NCBI RefSeq assembly: GCF_000282575.1
Contig: NZ_AKJA01000013.1
Coordinates: 57,701 to 121,700, forward strand
From: Herbaspirillum sp. YR522
GTDB taxonomy: Bacteria; Pseudomonadota; Gammaproteobacteria; Burkholderiales; Burkholderiaceae_D
Reading direction: 5' to 3'
DNA length: 64,000 bases
Shown here: positions 1 through 9,184 of the stretch, piece after piece
Layout of the letters: each line of letters starts with the position of its first letter
Position numbering within the stretch: position 1 is the first letter of the stretch
Notes under the pieces: generated by a model
The model's input: only the letters and a program-made list of their open reading frames with translations
Told to the model about the DNA's origin: nothing
Database searches by the model: none
Position numbers and translations under genes: made by a program

Positions 1-923
1 TAGTCGGCGTTCACGCGGGCAGCACGTTCCAGCAGACGGCTGTGCAGGTAGAACACGTCGCCCGGGTAGGCTTCGCGGCCTGGTGGACGGCGCAGCAGAA
101 GCGACACCTGGCGGTAGGCCACGGCTTGCTTGGACAGGTCGTCATAGACGATCAGGGCGTCTTGGCCACGATCGCGGAAGTATTCGCCCATGGCGCAACC
201 CGAGTAGGCCGACACGTATTGCATCGCTGCCGATTCGGAGGCGGTCGCGGCCACCACGATGGTGTATTCCATCGCGCCGTGCGCTTCCAGTGCGCGCACC
301 ACGTTCTTGATCGACGAAGCCTTCTGGCCGATCGCAACGTAGATGCAGGTCATGTTCTGACCCTTCTGGTTGATGATGGCGTCGATGGCCACGGCGCTCT
401 TGCCGGTCTGGCGGTCACCGATGATCAGCTCACGCTGACCACGGCCGACTGGCACCATCGAGTCGATCGACTTCAGGCCGGTCTGCATCGGTTGCGACAC
501 CGATTGACGAGCGATAACGCCCGGAGCGATCTTTTCGATCGGCGCAGTCAGCTTGGTGTTGATCGGACCCTTGCCGTCGATCGGCTGGCCCAGTGCATTG
601 ACCACGCGGCCGCACAGTTCCGGACCGATCGGCACTTCCAGGATGCGGCCGGTGCACTTGACCACGTCGCCTTCGGAAATGTGTTCGTACTCGCCCAGGA
701 TAACGGCGCCGACCGAGTCACGCTCCAGGTTCAGCGCCAGGCCGAAGGTGTTACCCGGGAATTCCAGCATCTCACCTTGCATCACGTCGGACAGACCATG
801 GATACGGCAGATACCATCGGACACGGAAATCACCGTGCCTTGATTGCGAATCTCAGCGGTATCGCCAAGGCCTTGGATCCGGCTCTTGATCAGCTCGCTG
901 ATTTCAGATGCGTTGAGTTGCAT
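1..923 (-). CDS. atpA: ATP synthase F1 subunit alpha (5' part; runs off the window)
   Basis: Alpha subunit of the F1Fo ATP synthase. It forms the F1 hexamer with beta and carries non-catalytic nucleotide sites, on the cytoplasmic face of the inner membrane. The visible 307 residues start [13 protein letters not shown] and contain the P-loop GDRQTGKT and the family stretch [14 protein letters not shown]. The gene is open at the left edge, so about 40% of the usual ~510 residues are missing. It is the most distal gene of atpI-B-E-F-H-A, 46 bases after atpH. Start ATG is at 923. Identity is secure. Confidence 0.97.
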   Translation of the reverse strand, partial: MQLNASEISELIKSRIQGLGDTAEIRNQGTVISVSDGICRIHGLSDVMQGEMLEFPGNTFGLALNLERDSVGAVILGEYEHISEGDVVKCTGRILEVPIGPELCGRVVNALGQPIDGKGPINTKLTAPIEKIAPGVIARQSVSQPMQTGLKSIDSMVPVGRGQRELIIGDRQTGKSAVAIDAIINQKGQNMTCIYVAIGQKASSIKNVVRALEAHGAMEYTIVVAATASESAAMQYVSAYSGCAMGEYFRDRGQDALIVYDDLSKQAVAYRQVSLLLRRPPGREAYPGDVFYLHSRLLERAARVNAD

Positions 924-969
924 ACAAACTCCTAAAAATTTTTATTCGCTTACGCCAGGCTCAGGCTTT

Positions 970-1503
970 TCACGCAGCCAGAGCAGCATGCAGCTGCTGC
1001 AATTTCGCGCGTACGGAGGTATCGAACACTTCGTCGCCGACCACGACCCGCACGCCACCGATGAGGCTGTTGTCGACCGTCACCTGGGCAATCAGCTTGC
1101 GGCCGAATTTCTTTTCCAGGTTGGCGACCAAGTCCTTGACCTGCGCATCCGTCATCTCGAAGGCACTGACGATGTAGGCATCGGCCGAACCTTCCTGGGC
1201 GTTCTTGAGCTCATGGAACTGCTCGGCGATCTCGGGCAACAGGGTCAGGCGGCCGTTTTCGATCAGTGTCTTGACGAAGTTCTGGGCTTCGACCGACAAC
1301 GGGGTCTTGACGGCGGCGGCAAACACTTCTGCCAGCTTGTCGTGCGAAACGGAAGGATTGTGCGCCACGGCCTTGAGCTCGGAATGCGCTGCTACCTGGG
1401 CCATCTCGGAGACGAGATCGGACCAGGCTGCCAGGCTGCCGGCCTTGGCCACACGGAACAGGGCTTCGGCGTAAGGGCGAGCGATCGTTGCAAGTTCGGC
1501 CAT
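970..1503 (-). CDS. atpH: ATP synthase F1 subunit delta
   Basis: Delta subunit (OSCP equivalent) of the peripheral stalk, which ties the alpha/beta hexamer to the b-subunit dimer. The 177 residues match the usual length. The N-terminal helical domain ([16 protein letters not shown]) and the C-terminal strand region ending in [23 protein letters not shown] are both typical. Its start lies one base after the atpF stop, so the two are translated together. Nothing unusual is seen. Confidence 0.97.
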   Translation of the reverse strand: MAELATIARPYAEALFRVAKAGSLAAWSDLVSEMAQVAAHSELKAVAHNPSVSHDKLAEVFAAAVKTPLSVEAQNFVKTLIENGRLTLLPEIAEQFHELKNAQEGSADAYIVSAFEMTDAQVKDLVANLEKKFGRKLIAQVTVDNSLIGGVRVVVGDEVFDTSVRAKLQQLHAALAA

Positions 1504-1504
1504 A

Positions 1505-1975
1505 TTACAGCTCTGTCTTCAGTTGGTTCAGCAAGTCGGCGTGGGCCGATGCATTGACTTCGCGCTTGAGGATCTGCTCGGCGCCCTTGACGGCCAGCGT
1601 CGCGACTTCACCACGCAGTTCTTCACGCGCCTTGTTGACTTGCTGCTCGGCATCGGCACGAGCGTTGGCAACGATACGGGCAGCTTCTTCAGCAGCCGTC
1701 TTCTTCGCCTCTTCGATGATCAGCTGGGCGCGCTTCTCGGCATCGCCGATACGCTTCTGGCCTTCATCGCGCGCCGAAGCCAGCTCGGTCTGGACACGCT
1801 TTTCAGCAGCAGCCAGATCAGCCTTGCCGCGGTCGGCGGCAGCCAGGCCATCCGCGATCTTCTTGGCGCGCTCGTCGAGCGCCTTGATCAACGGCGGCCA
1901 CACGAATTTCATCGTGAAGCCGGCGAGGATGAAGAAGACCACGAACTGAGCAATCAATGTTGCATTTAAGTTCAC
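1505..1975 (-). CDS. atpF: ATP synthase Fo subunit b
   Basis: Subunit b of the peripheral stator stalk. An N-terminal membrane helix (about residues 5-25, [20 protein letters not shown]) is followed by a long charged Ala/Glu/Lys-rich helix that dimerises as a right-handed coiled coil. The length of 156 residues is the family norm. The gene lies 75 bases after atpE and directly before atpH in the conserved order of the operon. Confidence 0.97.
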   Translation of the reverse strand: MNLNATLIAQFVVFFILAGFTMKFVWPPLIKALDERAKKIADGLAAADRGKADLAAAEKRVQTELASARDEGQKRIGDAEKRAQLIIEEAKKTAAEEAARIVANARADAEQQVNKAREELRGEVATLAVKGAEQILKREVNASAHADLLNQLKTEL

Positions 1976-2050
1976 GGTAATTTCCTTCTCAGAATAACGA
2001 GTGCCGGAACCAATCGTCCGGCAAGATGAGAATCGGCTGTGAAGCGCGAA

Positions 2051-2305
<255 letters not shown>

Positions 2306-2368
2306 TTAGAAAAGTTAAGTAAATACAAAATCAAAAAACAAACTGAAAAACAGGTACTGCAAGCCTTG

Positions 2369-3190
2369 TTAGTGCGCTTCGTGCGCCTGGCCCAGGTACA
2401 CCAGTGTCAACATCATGAAAATGAATGCTTGGAGCAACACGATCAGGATGTGGAAAATTGCCCAGATAGAACCAGCGACGACGTGACCGATGAAGCCGAA
2501 TGCAGTCGCGGTCGATCCCAGCAATGCGATCAGCAGGAACAACAGTTCGCCTGCATACATGTTGCCGAACAGTCGCATGCCCAGGGACACGGTCTTGGCG
2601 GCGAATTCGATGATGTTCAACAGCAGGTTGAACGGTGCCAACCAGATACCGAAGGGCGCAGCGAACAATTCGTGGATGAAGCCACCGGCGCCCTTGATCT
2701 TGACGCTGTAGTACAGCATCAGCGCCAGCACGCCCAGGGCGATGCCCAGGGTGCCGTTGAGGTCGGCGGTAGGCACGATGCGGTGATGCATTTCACCCAT
2801 GCCGAAGAGCCGGAAGATACCGGAAGCCAGGTCGACCGGCAGGAAGTCGAGCGAATTCATCAGCGCGACCCAGACGAACACGGTCAGCGCCACCGGTGCG
2901 ATGAAGGTGCGGTTGCCGTGCACGATGGCCTTCGACTGGTCTTCGACCATCTCCACCACCATCTCGACGAACGCCTGGAAACGACCCGGCACGCCCGAGG
3001 TCGCGCGACGCGCGGCCAGGTACATGAACAGGCAGCCGATCACACCGGCGAAGATCGACCAGAAGATGGTATCGACGTTCAGGATCGAGAAATCGACGAT
3101 CTTGGCTTGATGACTGGTGGAAAAATGTCCGAGGTGGTGGACGATATATTCGGAGGCTGTTGGCGCGTGCTCAGCGGCTTCTACGGTCAT
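2369..3190 (-). CDS. atpB: ATP synthase Fo subunit a
   Basis: Subunit a, the integral membrane stator that forms the two proton half-channels against the c ring. The 273 residues are strongly hydrophobic with five to six helices. The essential arginine lies in the conserved SLGMRLFGN stretch, and the last helix carries the typical [16 protein letters not shown]. The start ATG overlaps the atpI stop as ATGA. The length fits the longer proteobacterial type. Confidence 0.97.
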   Translation of the reverse strand: MTVEAAEHAPTASEYIVHHLGHFSTSHQAKIVDFSILNVDTIFWSIFAGVIGCLFMYLAARRATSGVPGRFQAFVEMVVEMVEDQSKAIVHGNRTFIAPVALTVFVWVALMNSLDFLPVDLASGIFRLFGMGEMHHRIVPTADLNGTLGIALGVLALMLYYSVKIKGAGGFIHELFAAPFGIWLAPFNLLLNIIEFAAKTVSLGMRLFGNMYAGELLFLLIALLGSTATAFGFIGHVVAGSIWAIFHILIVLLQAFIFMMLTLVYLGQAHEAH

Positions 3191-3531
3191 GGTCGATGTC
3201 TAAACAGTAAAATGAAATAACTCTTAAGCACCACGATGAAGCTCAGCAGAAACGCGAGCCAGTTGACACCGTGGTACAACCAAACGATCGCGCCCATGAG
3301 TGCGAAAGTCGTAGCAATCTTGATAAATTCCCCGAAGAAAAAGGCCATCGGGTCGGTACCGCCGGGCTTACGTGCGCTGACGAAGAGTCGCAAGGCAAAC
3401 AAGGCGTTGGGAACCACGCAGCAGATTCCGCCCAGCAGGGCAGACCACAGCGCCGGAAGTCCGCCCAGCATGCTTGCCACCAATGCAACGACGACCGTGG
3501 TTACGAGCTGCAAAAGGATGATGCGCAGCAT
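3187..3531 (-). CDS. atpI: ATP synthase assembly protein I
   Basis: Small membrane protein encoded first in the operon. In the family it assists c-ring assembly and is not essential. The protein has about four hydrophobic segments with a Gly-rich [19 protein letters not shown] centre. The start is ambiguous: ATG at 3531 (MLRIILLQ, with GGA about ten bases upstream) gives 114 residues, and ATG at 3564 gives 125. Both lie downstream of the likely transcription start near 3589. I prefer 3531 because the upstream 11 residues are not family-like. The stop overlaps the atpB start. Confidence 0.88.
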   Translation of the reverse strand: MLRIILLQLVTTVVVALVASMLGGLPALWSALLGGICCVVPNALFALRLFVSARKPGGTDPMAFFFGEFIKIATTFALMGAIVWLYHGVNWLAFLLSFIVVLKSYFILLFRHRP

Positions 3532-3595
3532 ATATATCCAATATCGTGCATGCGCCGCACTCATTACGAGCAGACGGCAGCTTAAAAGCCCGGCG

Positions 3596-3625
3596 ATTAT
3601 AAAGGTTGGTTTTCCTGTTAGTCAA
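3596..3625 (-). promoter_or_regulatory. sigma70-type promoter of the atp operon
   Basis: On the minus strand a -35 box TTGACT (3625-3620) and a perfect -10 box TATAAT (3601-3596) are separated by 18 bases. Transcription would begin near 3589, about 25 to 58 bases before the two possible atpI starts. This is one of the best promoter matches in the window and fits a strongly expressed housekeeping operon. Confidence 0.8.
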
Positions 3626-3631
3626 ACCTTT

Positions 3632-4231
3632 TACTGCCAGATACCGGCGTTATCTCAGCCATTTATCAGCGAGATGTGGCAAATAGTCTGCGACTTGGTT
3701 TTTGCGCATTGCAGCAAATCGGGCGCGACCATGGTTGCCGATGAGAACGTTGCCACCGAGACGGCCTTGCCGTCGTTGCGCTGCGGTCTTTTTTTCTTAT
3801 CTCTGGATCGGCACTGGTGACGGGCCGCCTGCGACAAACGAGGAAAATGAAAGCGGCAGCGGCAAATGTAATCAAAAGTTGCCCGCCGCGCCAGAAGAAA
3901 AGCGTGAAAATTCAATGATTTATGGCTACCGGCCATTGCGCTCGCAATCCCCGGACGGATGTGCGGCAGCGATGCCGGTCTATGGCAAGTCATCAGATGA
4001 CTTGACTCGCCTTTGAATTCGACATGCTGCACCACAGCGAAGCGGCTCCGCATGACCGCTCGCCTGCCGGGATTTCGCCTGGCCTGCCTGGCCATGTTGC
4101 CTTCGTGAAATATAACTAATTTATAAAAGGCCCCCTTGCCTGGTCGCGGCGATGAGATCGCGGCGTCGAGGCCGCACCTCTAACTTGTTAGTTATTTGCG
4201 GCGCGGATGCGACACCTCTCGCAAGTCTGCA
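3632..4231. other. intergenic region between atpI and the response regulator
   Basis: About 600 bases without a convincing gene. Open frames on both strands here have the wrong composition (Arg/Cys/His-rich translations, no recognisable domain). The stretch is less GC-rich than its surroundings. The parA/parB/rsmG genes that often precede atpI in related bacteria are not here. Confidence 0.5.
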
Positions 4232-5074
4232 ATGGCGGTTCTGAATTTTTATCGGATATGCCATGCATTGACGCCCGGCCGCGCCGGCGGGTGCAGGGCG
4301 GCCGGCGCCGGTGATACGCTGTTTTTTATAACAAGCCAACAAGGATCTTCCATTAGTCCCCCCAACCATGAGCCTGCGCCCGCCCTGGTCCTGATCGTCG
4401 AAAACGACACCCAGGTGGCGCACGGCATTGCCGAACGCCTGAGGCAGGCGGGCCTGCGCACCACTCATGCGGTCGATGGCCGCCAGGCGCTGGAGTGCCA
4501 TCTCTGCCAGCGGCCCGACCTGGTATTGCTCGAAGTCAGCGTGCCCCGCGTGGACGGCTGGGCGGTGCTGGTCGAGATCAGGCGCCGGGGCGACACGGCC
4601 GTCATCGTGCTCACCGCGCTCACCCACGACCTGGACAAGTTGATGGGACTGCGCCTGGGCGCCGATGACTACATTTGCAAGCCCTTCAATCCCGAGGAAG
4701 TCGTCGCGCGTTGCCAAGCCGTGTTGCGGCGCGCACGCCGACAGCCGGACCACGGCCACCAGCGGCGGCTGCGGCGCGGCCCACTGCTTATCGACCTCGA
4801 CGCTCACGAAGCGAGCGTGCTCGACAACGAGGTGCAGCAGGTGCTGCCGCTGACCTTGACCGAATTCAAGTTGCTGGCGCACCTGGCCCAGTCGCCGCAG
4901 CGAGTATGCAGCCGCGCCGAGTTGCTCGACGCCTGTCTTCCCGAAAGCGAAAGCATGGAACGCACCATGGACAGCCACATCTGCAAGCTGCGCAAGAAGC
5001 TGGAATCGGCCGGCATCACCGGCTGCCCCTTGGGCGTGCGTGGCGTCGGCTACAAGCTATGGAACCGGCAGTAA
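4232..5074 (+). CDS. atypical OmpR/BaeR-type response regulator (phospho-site Asp replaced)
   Basis: Winged-helix response regulator: receiver domain at about residues 50-165 and OmpR-type DNA-binding domain at about 180-275 (LTLTEFKLLAHLA, RTMDSHICKLRKKLE, GVRGVGYKL). The receiver keeps the switch Thr (129, VLTAL) and Lys150 (ICKPF). However, the phosphoacceptor position in LVLLEVSVPRVDGW is Glu101 instead of Asp, and the acidic pocket reads E57-N58-D59 instead of E-D-D. It is therefore likely phosphorylation-independent and perhaps locked active. No kinase gene is adjacent. The start is unclear: ATG 4232 is the only in-frame ATG, but the best ribosome site (AAGGA, 4341) sits six bases before an in-frame ATT at 4352, which would remove 40 non-conserved residues. 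Confidence 0.85.
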   Translation: MAVLNFYRICHALTPGRAGGCRAAGAGDTLFFITSQQGSSISPPNHEPAPALVLIVENDTQVAHGIAERLRQAGLRTTHAVDGRQALECHLCQRPDLVLLEVSVPRVDGWAVLVEIRRRGDTAVIVLTALTHDLDKLMGLRLGADDYICKPFNPEEVVARCQAVLRRARRQPDHGHQRRLRRGPLLIDLDAHEASVLDNEVQQVLPLTLTEFKLLAHLAQSPQRVCSRAELLDACLPESESMERTMDSHICKLRKKLESAGITGCPLGVRGVGYKLWNRQ

Positions 5075-5097
5075 CACCGGCGGGCGGCGTTACAGCG

Positions 5098-6888
5098 TCA
5101 GCGCTTGTCGAGTTGGGAGAGCTGGCCCAGCTGGCTGACCAGGTAGTTGCCGCGTTGCTCGGCCTTGGCCAGGGCGACGTTGAGGCGATTGTATTTATTC
5201 GTTAGTTGATCCTTCAGGTCATCCAGGCGGCGGGCGGCGTTGTCGTAACGATCTTCGACAATCCTGCGGCTGACCTCCAGTCCTTCCTTCTTCTTGTCGA
5301 CCAGGCCGTCGCTACCGAGCGCCTGGTCCAGGATCTTCTGCAGCTTGGATACCACGCCCTGTGTCGACCCGAACAATTGCTCCACCGCGTCGAAATTCTT
5401 CTTGGTGGCGTCGGTGAACTTGGTGCTGTCGAGTTCCAGCGTTGCGCCCTTGGTCATCGAGATGCCGATCCTGGACAGGGTGGCCGCGCTCGGGCCCGCC
5501 CCCACGGCCGCACCCAAGGTGCCGCGCAACTGGGCCATCATGTTGCGCACGGTCGAATCGTTGGCCAGCGGCGCCGATGTACCCTTGGTACCCAGCGTCT
5601 TGCTGGGCGTGAACTTGGTCAACTCGCCCACCGTCTTGACCAGCGCGTTGTAGGCCGTCACGAAAGTATTGGCCGCAGCCGTCATACCACTGGTGTCGCT
5701 GGTGATATTGAGTGTCACCTTGTCACCTGCACCGGTCACCTTCGCCACGGTCAGCTGTATCCCCGAGAGCGCATTCTTGATCGTGTTGCTGGCGCTGGTG
5801 ACGGCGATGCCGTCGATCGTGATCCTGGCGTCCTGCGCACCGACCGCCTGCCCCATCGCCGTCTCCGAGGGCGCGCCCGAGGCACTCGAAGCGGCATCGG
5901 GGTCGAACGAAAACATCGCGTAGTCGCCGGTGCCGGTGATACGGAGCACATTGGCAGCACCCGTATTATTGGACGACAGGACCAGGCGGTCCTGGCTGCC
6001 GTCGTTGACGATACTGGCGCTGACGCCGGCCATGCTGGCGTTGATGGCATCGCGCACACCGGCCAACGTATTCGTGGTGGGCTTGATCATGGTGGTCGAC
6101 CCGCTTCCGGACTTGATGGCCAGGATGCCGCTATCGAAAGTCTTTCCGGGGGTGACGCCGATCGAGTTCAGCTTGTGCGCCTGGGCCAGTTGCGACACGG
6201 TCAGCGCATAGCTGCCCACCGCGGCCTTGGTTTCATCCCTGGGCGCCTGGATCTGCGTCACGGCCGATGCCGAGCCGCCTGACGGCTCATAGGCCAGGCT
6301 CGACAGGCTGCCGGTGGCAGTGATGCGAATGGTATTGGCCACCCCGGCAGTGTTCGATTCCAGCACCAGCCGTTGACCGGCGGCATCGGTGGTGATGGAG
6401 GCGGTCACTCCCGCCTTGGAGGCATTGATGGTGTCGCGCAGGCCCGCCAGGGTCGAATCGGCACGGAGCGTGATGAAGGCAGGCGGGTTGGTCCCGACCT
6501 TGATGGCCATGACACTGCCGCTGGTGAAGACCTGATCGGCCGGGAAGCCGCCCGATTGAAGCTTCTGCGCCAGCTTCTTGGTCTGCTCGTCCTTGTTGAC
6601 CTCGGCGCTCACCGCATCGGTGGTCAGGTTGGCGCCGACGCCTGCATTGCCGACGGTAGCCTTGAGCGCGCTGAAGGTGGCCGGGTTGAGGCCCTTGAGA
6701 GCAGCCTGGTAGGTCGACAGCGCGGTCTTGAAACTGCCGTAGGCGGATATGGCGGCATTGATCCCCTCTGCCTCCTTGGCCAAGGGGGCCGTCTTGATTT
6801 TTCTCTCGACCTCCATCAATTTGCTGACCAGGTCGGCCACGTTGAGCGGACCTGCGTTACTTGAAATCGAGCCACTGGAAGTCGCCAT
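5098..6888 (-). CDS. fliD: flagellar hook-associated protein 2 (filament cap)
   Basis: FliD caps the growing flagellar filament and folds exported flagellin. The start ATG at 6888 follows AAGGAGAAGAA. The 596 residues begin MATSSGSISSNAGPLNVADLVSKLMEVE, the usual FliD N-domain, and end with a long helical C-domain (NKYNRLNVALAKAEQRGNYLVSQLGQL). The protein is longer than common FliD (~450-480). The middle holds two copies of a flagellin-hook-IN type segment (TLAGLRDTINASKAGVTASI and TLAGVRDAINASMAGVSASI), which probably form the exposed outer domains. No fliS, fliT or flagellin gene lies next to it. Confidence 0.95.
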   Translation of the reverse strand: MATSSGSISSNAGPLNVADLVSKLMEVERKIKTAPLAKEAEGINAAISAYGSFKTALSTYQAALKGLNPATFSALKATVGNAGVGANLTTDAVSAEVNKDEQTKKLAQKLQSGGFPADQVFTSGSVMAIKVGTNPPAFITLRADSTLAGLRDTINASKAGVTASITTDAAGQRLVLESNTAGVANTIRITATGSLSSLAYEPSGGSASAVTQIQAPRDETKAAVGSYALTVSQLAQAHKLNSIGVTPGKTFDSGILAIKSGSGSTTMIKPTTNTLAGVRDAINASMAGVSASIVNDGSQDRLVLSSNNTGAANVLRITGTGDYAMFSFDPDAASSASGAPSETAMGQAVGAQDARITIDGIAVTSASNTIKNALSGIQLTVAKVTGAGDKVTLNITSDTSGMTAAANTFVTAYNALVKTVGELTKFTPSKTLGTKGTSAPLANDSTVRNMMAQLRGTLGAAVGAGPSAATLSRIGISMTKGATLELDSTKFTDATKKNFDAVEQLFGSTQGVVSKLQKILDQALGSDGLVDKKKEGLEVSRRIVEDRYDNAARRLDDLKDQLTNKYNRLNVALAKAEQRGNYLVSQLGQLSQLDKR

Positions 6889-7348
6889 TTCTTCTCCTTG
6901 CAGATTGAATCCATCGTGCGATACGCAAGACATGCGCGTCGAAATGCGACTCGATTCTGTAAGAAGATCTTTGGCGTTCCATGGGCGTTGTGTGGAGATC
7001 GGGTTGCGACAGATCACGACCATCCACGACGGCACACCGGCGTCGGGCGCTTGCGATCAGCCGCCCTGCCCGCCCAGGGTATGTATATATTTAGGGAATG
7101 GGCGTGTCATGGCGCGCGACGGCGGCTGCGGCCCAATTGATATCGCGCAAGGCAGGCGATGCGCCACCCACGGATAATATCTCCCAGGATACGTTGCCTT
7201 TTCAATAATTTTTTCGACACGGGCATGCCTGGCGGCAATAGCATCAGCTTGCGACGCGATTCGGCCAAGACTGCAGATGTGCCGGGAATGCAGGCAAGAC
7301 ATGCCAGATGGCATCGTCAGGACCGGGAAAAACGAGGAAGGACAGAAG
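6889..7348. other. fliD upstream region
   Basis: 460 bases between fliD and the tRNA. I see no gene. The fliD promoter should lie here, but I found neither a clear FliA (sigma28) nor a clear sigma54 -24/-12 motif. An AT-rich patch (7190-7220) is the likeliest promoter zone. Confidence 0.4.
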
Positions 7349-7424
7349 TGGCGCGGCTGGCGGGGATCGAACCCACGACCCTTGGCTTCGGAGGCCAATA
7401 CTCTATCCACTGAGCTACAGCCGC
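7349..7424 (-). tRNA. tRNA-Arg (anticodon CCG)
   Basis: The minus strand folds as a canonical 76-nt tRNA. A seven-base-pair acceptor stem (GCGGCTG with CAGCCGC) has discriminator G and an encoded CCA end. The anticodon stem TTGGC/GCCAA encloses the loop CTCCGAA, so the anticodon is CCG, which reads CGG arginine codons. The T-arm GGGTTCGATCCC is intact. No integrase or duplicated tRNA end is seen beside it. Confidence 0.96.
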
Positions 7425-7500
7425 GTTGAGGGGTAAAACCGAAGAGCGTGAAGGATACCGGGTTTCGGCAACTCCGTCCATTGCATCAGGGTATTTTGCG

Positions 7501-7529
7501 TGTCAAAGGCCGGGCATTGTGCCTATAAT
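7501..7529 (+). promoter_or_regulatory. possible promoter of the cytochrome c5 gene
   Basis: A perfect -10 hexamer TATAAT at 7524-7529 lies about 125 bases before the cytochrome gene. A weak -35 candidate (TGTCAA, 7501-7506) sits at 17-base spacing. The -10 is good and the -35 is poor, so this is a tentative call. Confidence 0.4.
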
Positions 7530-7655
7530 CAGGCGCTGTCCGGCGAGAAAGCGCATTTATAGCCCTGCCTGGTCATCCGTTCTGTCCATTGCCAGGCGAT
7601 ACAAAGGGAGTCGACGTTTTCCGCCCCAATTTCGAGGAACATTACGGAGGGACTA

Positions 7656-8225
7656 ATGAGCTCAGCTCAGCATGAACAGGAATCGGCAATCAAGACGCCG
7701 AAGCAGTTGATCGCCGCCGTCCTGGCGGGTTTTCTGGTACCCATCATCTGCATCGTGCTACTGGTGCAGTACGTGACCAACGGCCAGAAGACCGGTGCCG
7801 GATCGGACGGCCAGACCGCGGACATGATCGCCACCCGCATCAAGCCGGTGGCCGACGAAGGCTTCACCTTCCGTGACGCCAACACCCCCAAGCAGTTGCA
7901 GACCGGCGAGGAAATCTACAAGACCACCTGCGTCGCATGCCATGGCGCCGGCGTTGCCGGCGCTCCCAAGGTGGGCGACGAGCCGGCCTGGAAGGCACGC
8001 CTGGCCGAAGGCTACGACAAGCTGGTCTCGCATGCCATCAACGGCTTGCGGGCCATGCCACCCAAGGGCGGCAACCCCGACCTGGACGATGTCGAGATCC
8101 AGCGCACCGTGGTCTACATGGCCAACCAGTCCGGTGCCAAGTTCAAGGAACCCGAGGTCAAGACTCCCGCAGCGGCGCCTGCGGCCGACGGCGCACCGGC
8201 CGCCCAGGCACCTGCGGCCAAGTAA
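7656..8225 (+). CDS. membrane-anchored cytochrome c5 family protein
   Basis: Mono-haem c-type cytochrome. A short N-terminal cytoplasmic stretch leads into one uncleaved membrane helix (about residues 18-40), then a periplasmic domain with the haem motif C92-VA-C95-H96 and a distal Met in LRAMPPKGG. The fold resembles the cytochrome c5/CccA group, which passes electrons from the bc1 complex to terminal oxidases. The tail is a low-complexity Ala/Pro stretch. A good ribosome site (GGAGG) precedes the ATG. Single gene followed by a terminator. Confidence 0.93.
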   Translation: MSSAQHEQESAIKTPKQLIAAVLAGFLVPIICIVLLVQYVTNGQKTGAGSDGQTADMIATRIKPVADEGFTFRDANTPKQLQTGEEIYKTTCVACHGAGVAGAPKVGDEPAWKARLAEGYDKLVSHAINGLRAMPPKGGNPDLDDVEIQRTVVYMANQSGAKFKEPEVKTPAAAPAADGAPAAQAPAAK

Positions 8226-8255
8226 GGCTGCCGTGCATCGCCTGCGGCCATGAAA

Positions 8256-8283
8256 AAAGCCCCGGTCTTGCGATCGGGGCTTT
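8256..8283. terminator. bidirectional terminator between cytochrome c5 and OmpA genes
   Basis: A hairpin AAAGCCCCG / CGGGGCTTT lies between convergent genes. On the minus strand it is followed by a run of six T, so it is a strong terminator for the lipoprotein gene and a plausible one for the cytochrome gene. Confidence 0.85.
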
Positions 8284-8300
8284 GTCGTTTGCACTGATGA

Positions 8301-9011
8301 TCAATAACGCTGCGGCGGCGGTGGATAATTGCCTGGCTGCGGCATCGGCGGCTGCGCCTGCTGCTGGGGTTCGGCCACGTAGATCTCGACGCGGCGATTG
8401 CGGGCACGGTTGGCCTCGCTGGTATTGTCCACCACCGGTTCATGGGAGCCACGGCCCTCGATCATGAAACGATTCGCAGCCACGCCACGGGTCGACAGAT
8501 AGTCGCGCGTGCGCGCCGCGCGCTCGGTGGACAAGGGGTTGTTGATGGCGTCGCTGCCGGTATTGTCGGTGTGACCGACGATGGTGACCGAGGTGGCCGG
8601 GTTCTCGACCAGGGTCGACGCAAAGCGGTCGAGCACCGGGCGCAGGTTGGGCTTGATGTCGGCACGGCCGGTGTCGAACGAGATGTCGCTGGGTATCTCG
8701 AGCTTGAGGCGATTGTCGGCCGTCTGGGTGACCTGCACGCCGGTGCCCTGGGTAGCCTGCTGCATCGCCTGCTTCTGGCTTTCCATACGCTTGGACCAGA
8801 TATTGCCGGCCACCGCGCCAATGGCGCCACCGATGGCTGCGCCACCCAGCGCACGCCCGCCACCTCCGGGGCCGGTCACGGCACCCAGCAGGCCGCCAAC
8901 GCCGGCGCCAATGCCGGCGCCGGTGGCGGTACCACGATCTGTCGCGTCCATGTTGGCGCATCCCGAGACGGCCAGTACGCCCGCCAGTGCTGCTATCGAT
9001 AATCTGTTCAT
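8301..9011 (-). CDS. OmpA-family peptidoglycan-associated lipoprotein with glycine-zipper domain
   Basis: Outer-membrane lipoprotein of 236 residues, with start ATG at 9011 after AAGGAG. A signal peptide ends in the lipobox LAVSGC, so the mature protein starts with an acylated Cys. A Gly-rich zipper segment follows (about residues 25-75). The C-terminal OmpA domain has the peptidoglycan-binding signatures GHTDNTGSDAINNPLSTERA and NRRVEIYV. Overall it resembles YiaD/PAL-like proteins that link the outer membrane to the cell wall. A Pro/Gln-rich tail closes it. Confidence 0.93.
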   Translation of the reverse strand: MNRLSIAALAGVLAVSGCANMDATDRGTATGAGIGAGVGGLLGAVTGPGGGGRALGGAAIGGAIGAVAGNIWSKRMESQKQAMQQATQGTGVQVTQTADNRLKLEIPSDISFDTGRADIKPNLRPVLDRFASTLVENPATSVTIVGHTDNTGSDAINNPLSTERAARTRDYLSTRGVAANRFMIEGRGSHEPVVDNTSEANRARNRRVEIYVAEPQQQAQPPMPQPGNYPPPPQRY

Positions 9012-9129
9012 GTGAACTCCTTCTTTGGTGAATGCCTTCTCAGCTTTCTTATCCAGGCCTGAGGCGCCGGTGGGGATGAGATCGCAAACCATGTCGGACG
9101 TTCCTGGCCGCACATCGACGGCACCAACG

Positions 9130-9159
9130 AAAAAGGCACCTGGGTTACCAGATGCCTTT
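9130..9159 (-). terminator. terminator of the YqjD-like operon
   Basis: An imperfect hairpin (AAAGGCA-CTGG / CCAG-TGCCTTT) ends in a T-run on the minus strand, about 25 bases after the stop of the last gene of the operon. Confidence 0.75.
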
Positions 9160-9184
9160 CGATGTGTGCGACCCGCCGGGCGAC

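Noticed and set aside
3655..4095. 146-codon minus-strand frame upstream of atpI
   Set aside because: Arg/Cys/His-rich translation without ribosome site or domain; looks non-coding.
6889..7348. Search for a FliA or sigma54 promoter before fliD
   Set aside because: No motif with acceptable match and spacing on the minus strand; only weak fragments.
7349..7424. tRNA-Arg as an island attachment site
   Set aside because: No integrase, no duplicated tRNA 3' end and only housekeeping genes on both sides.
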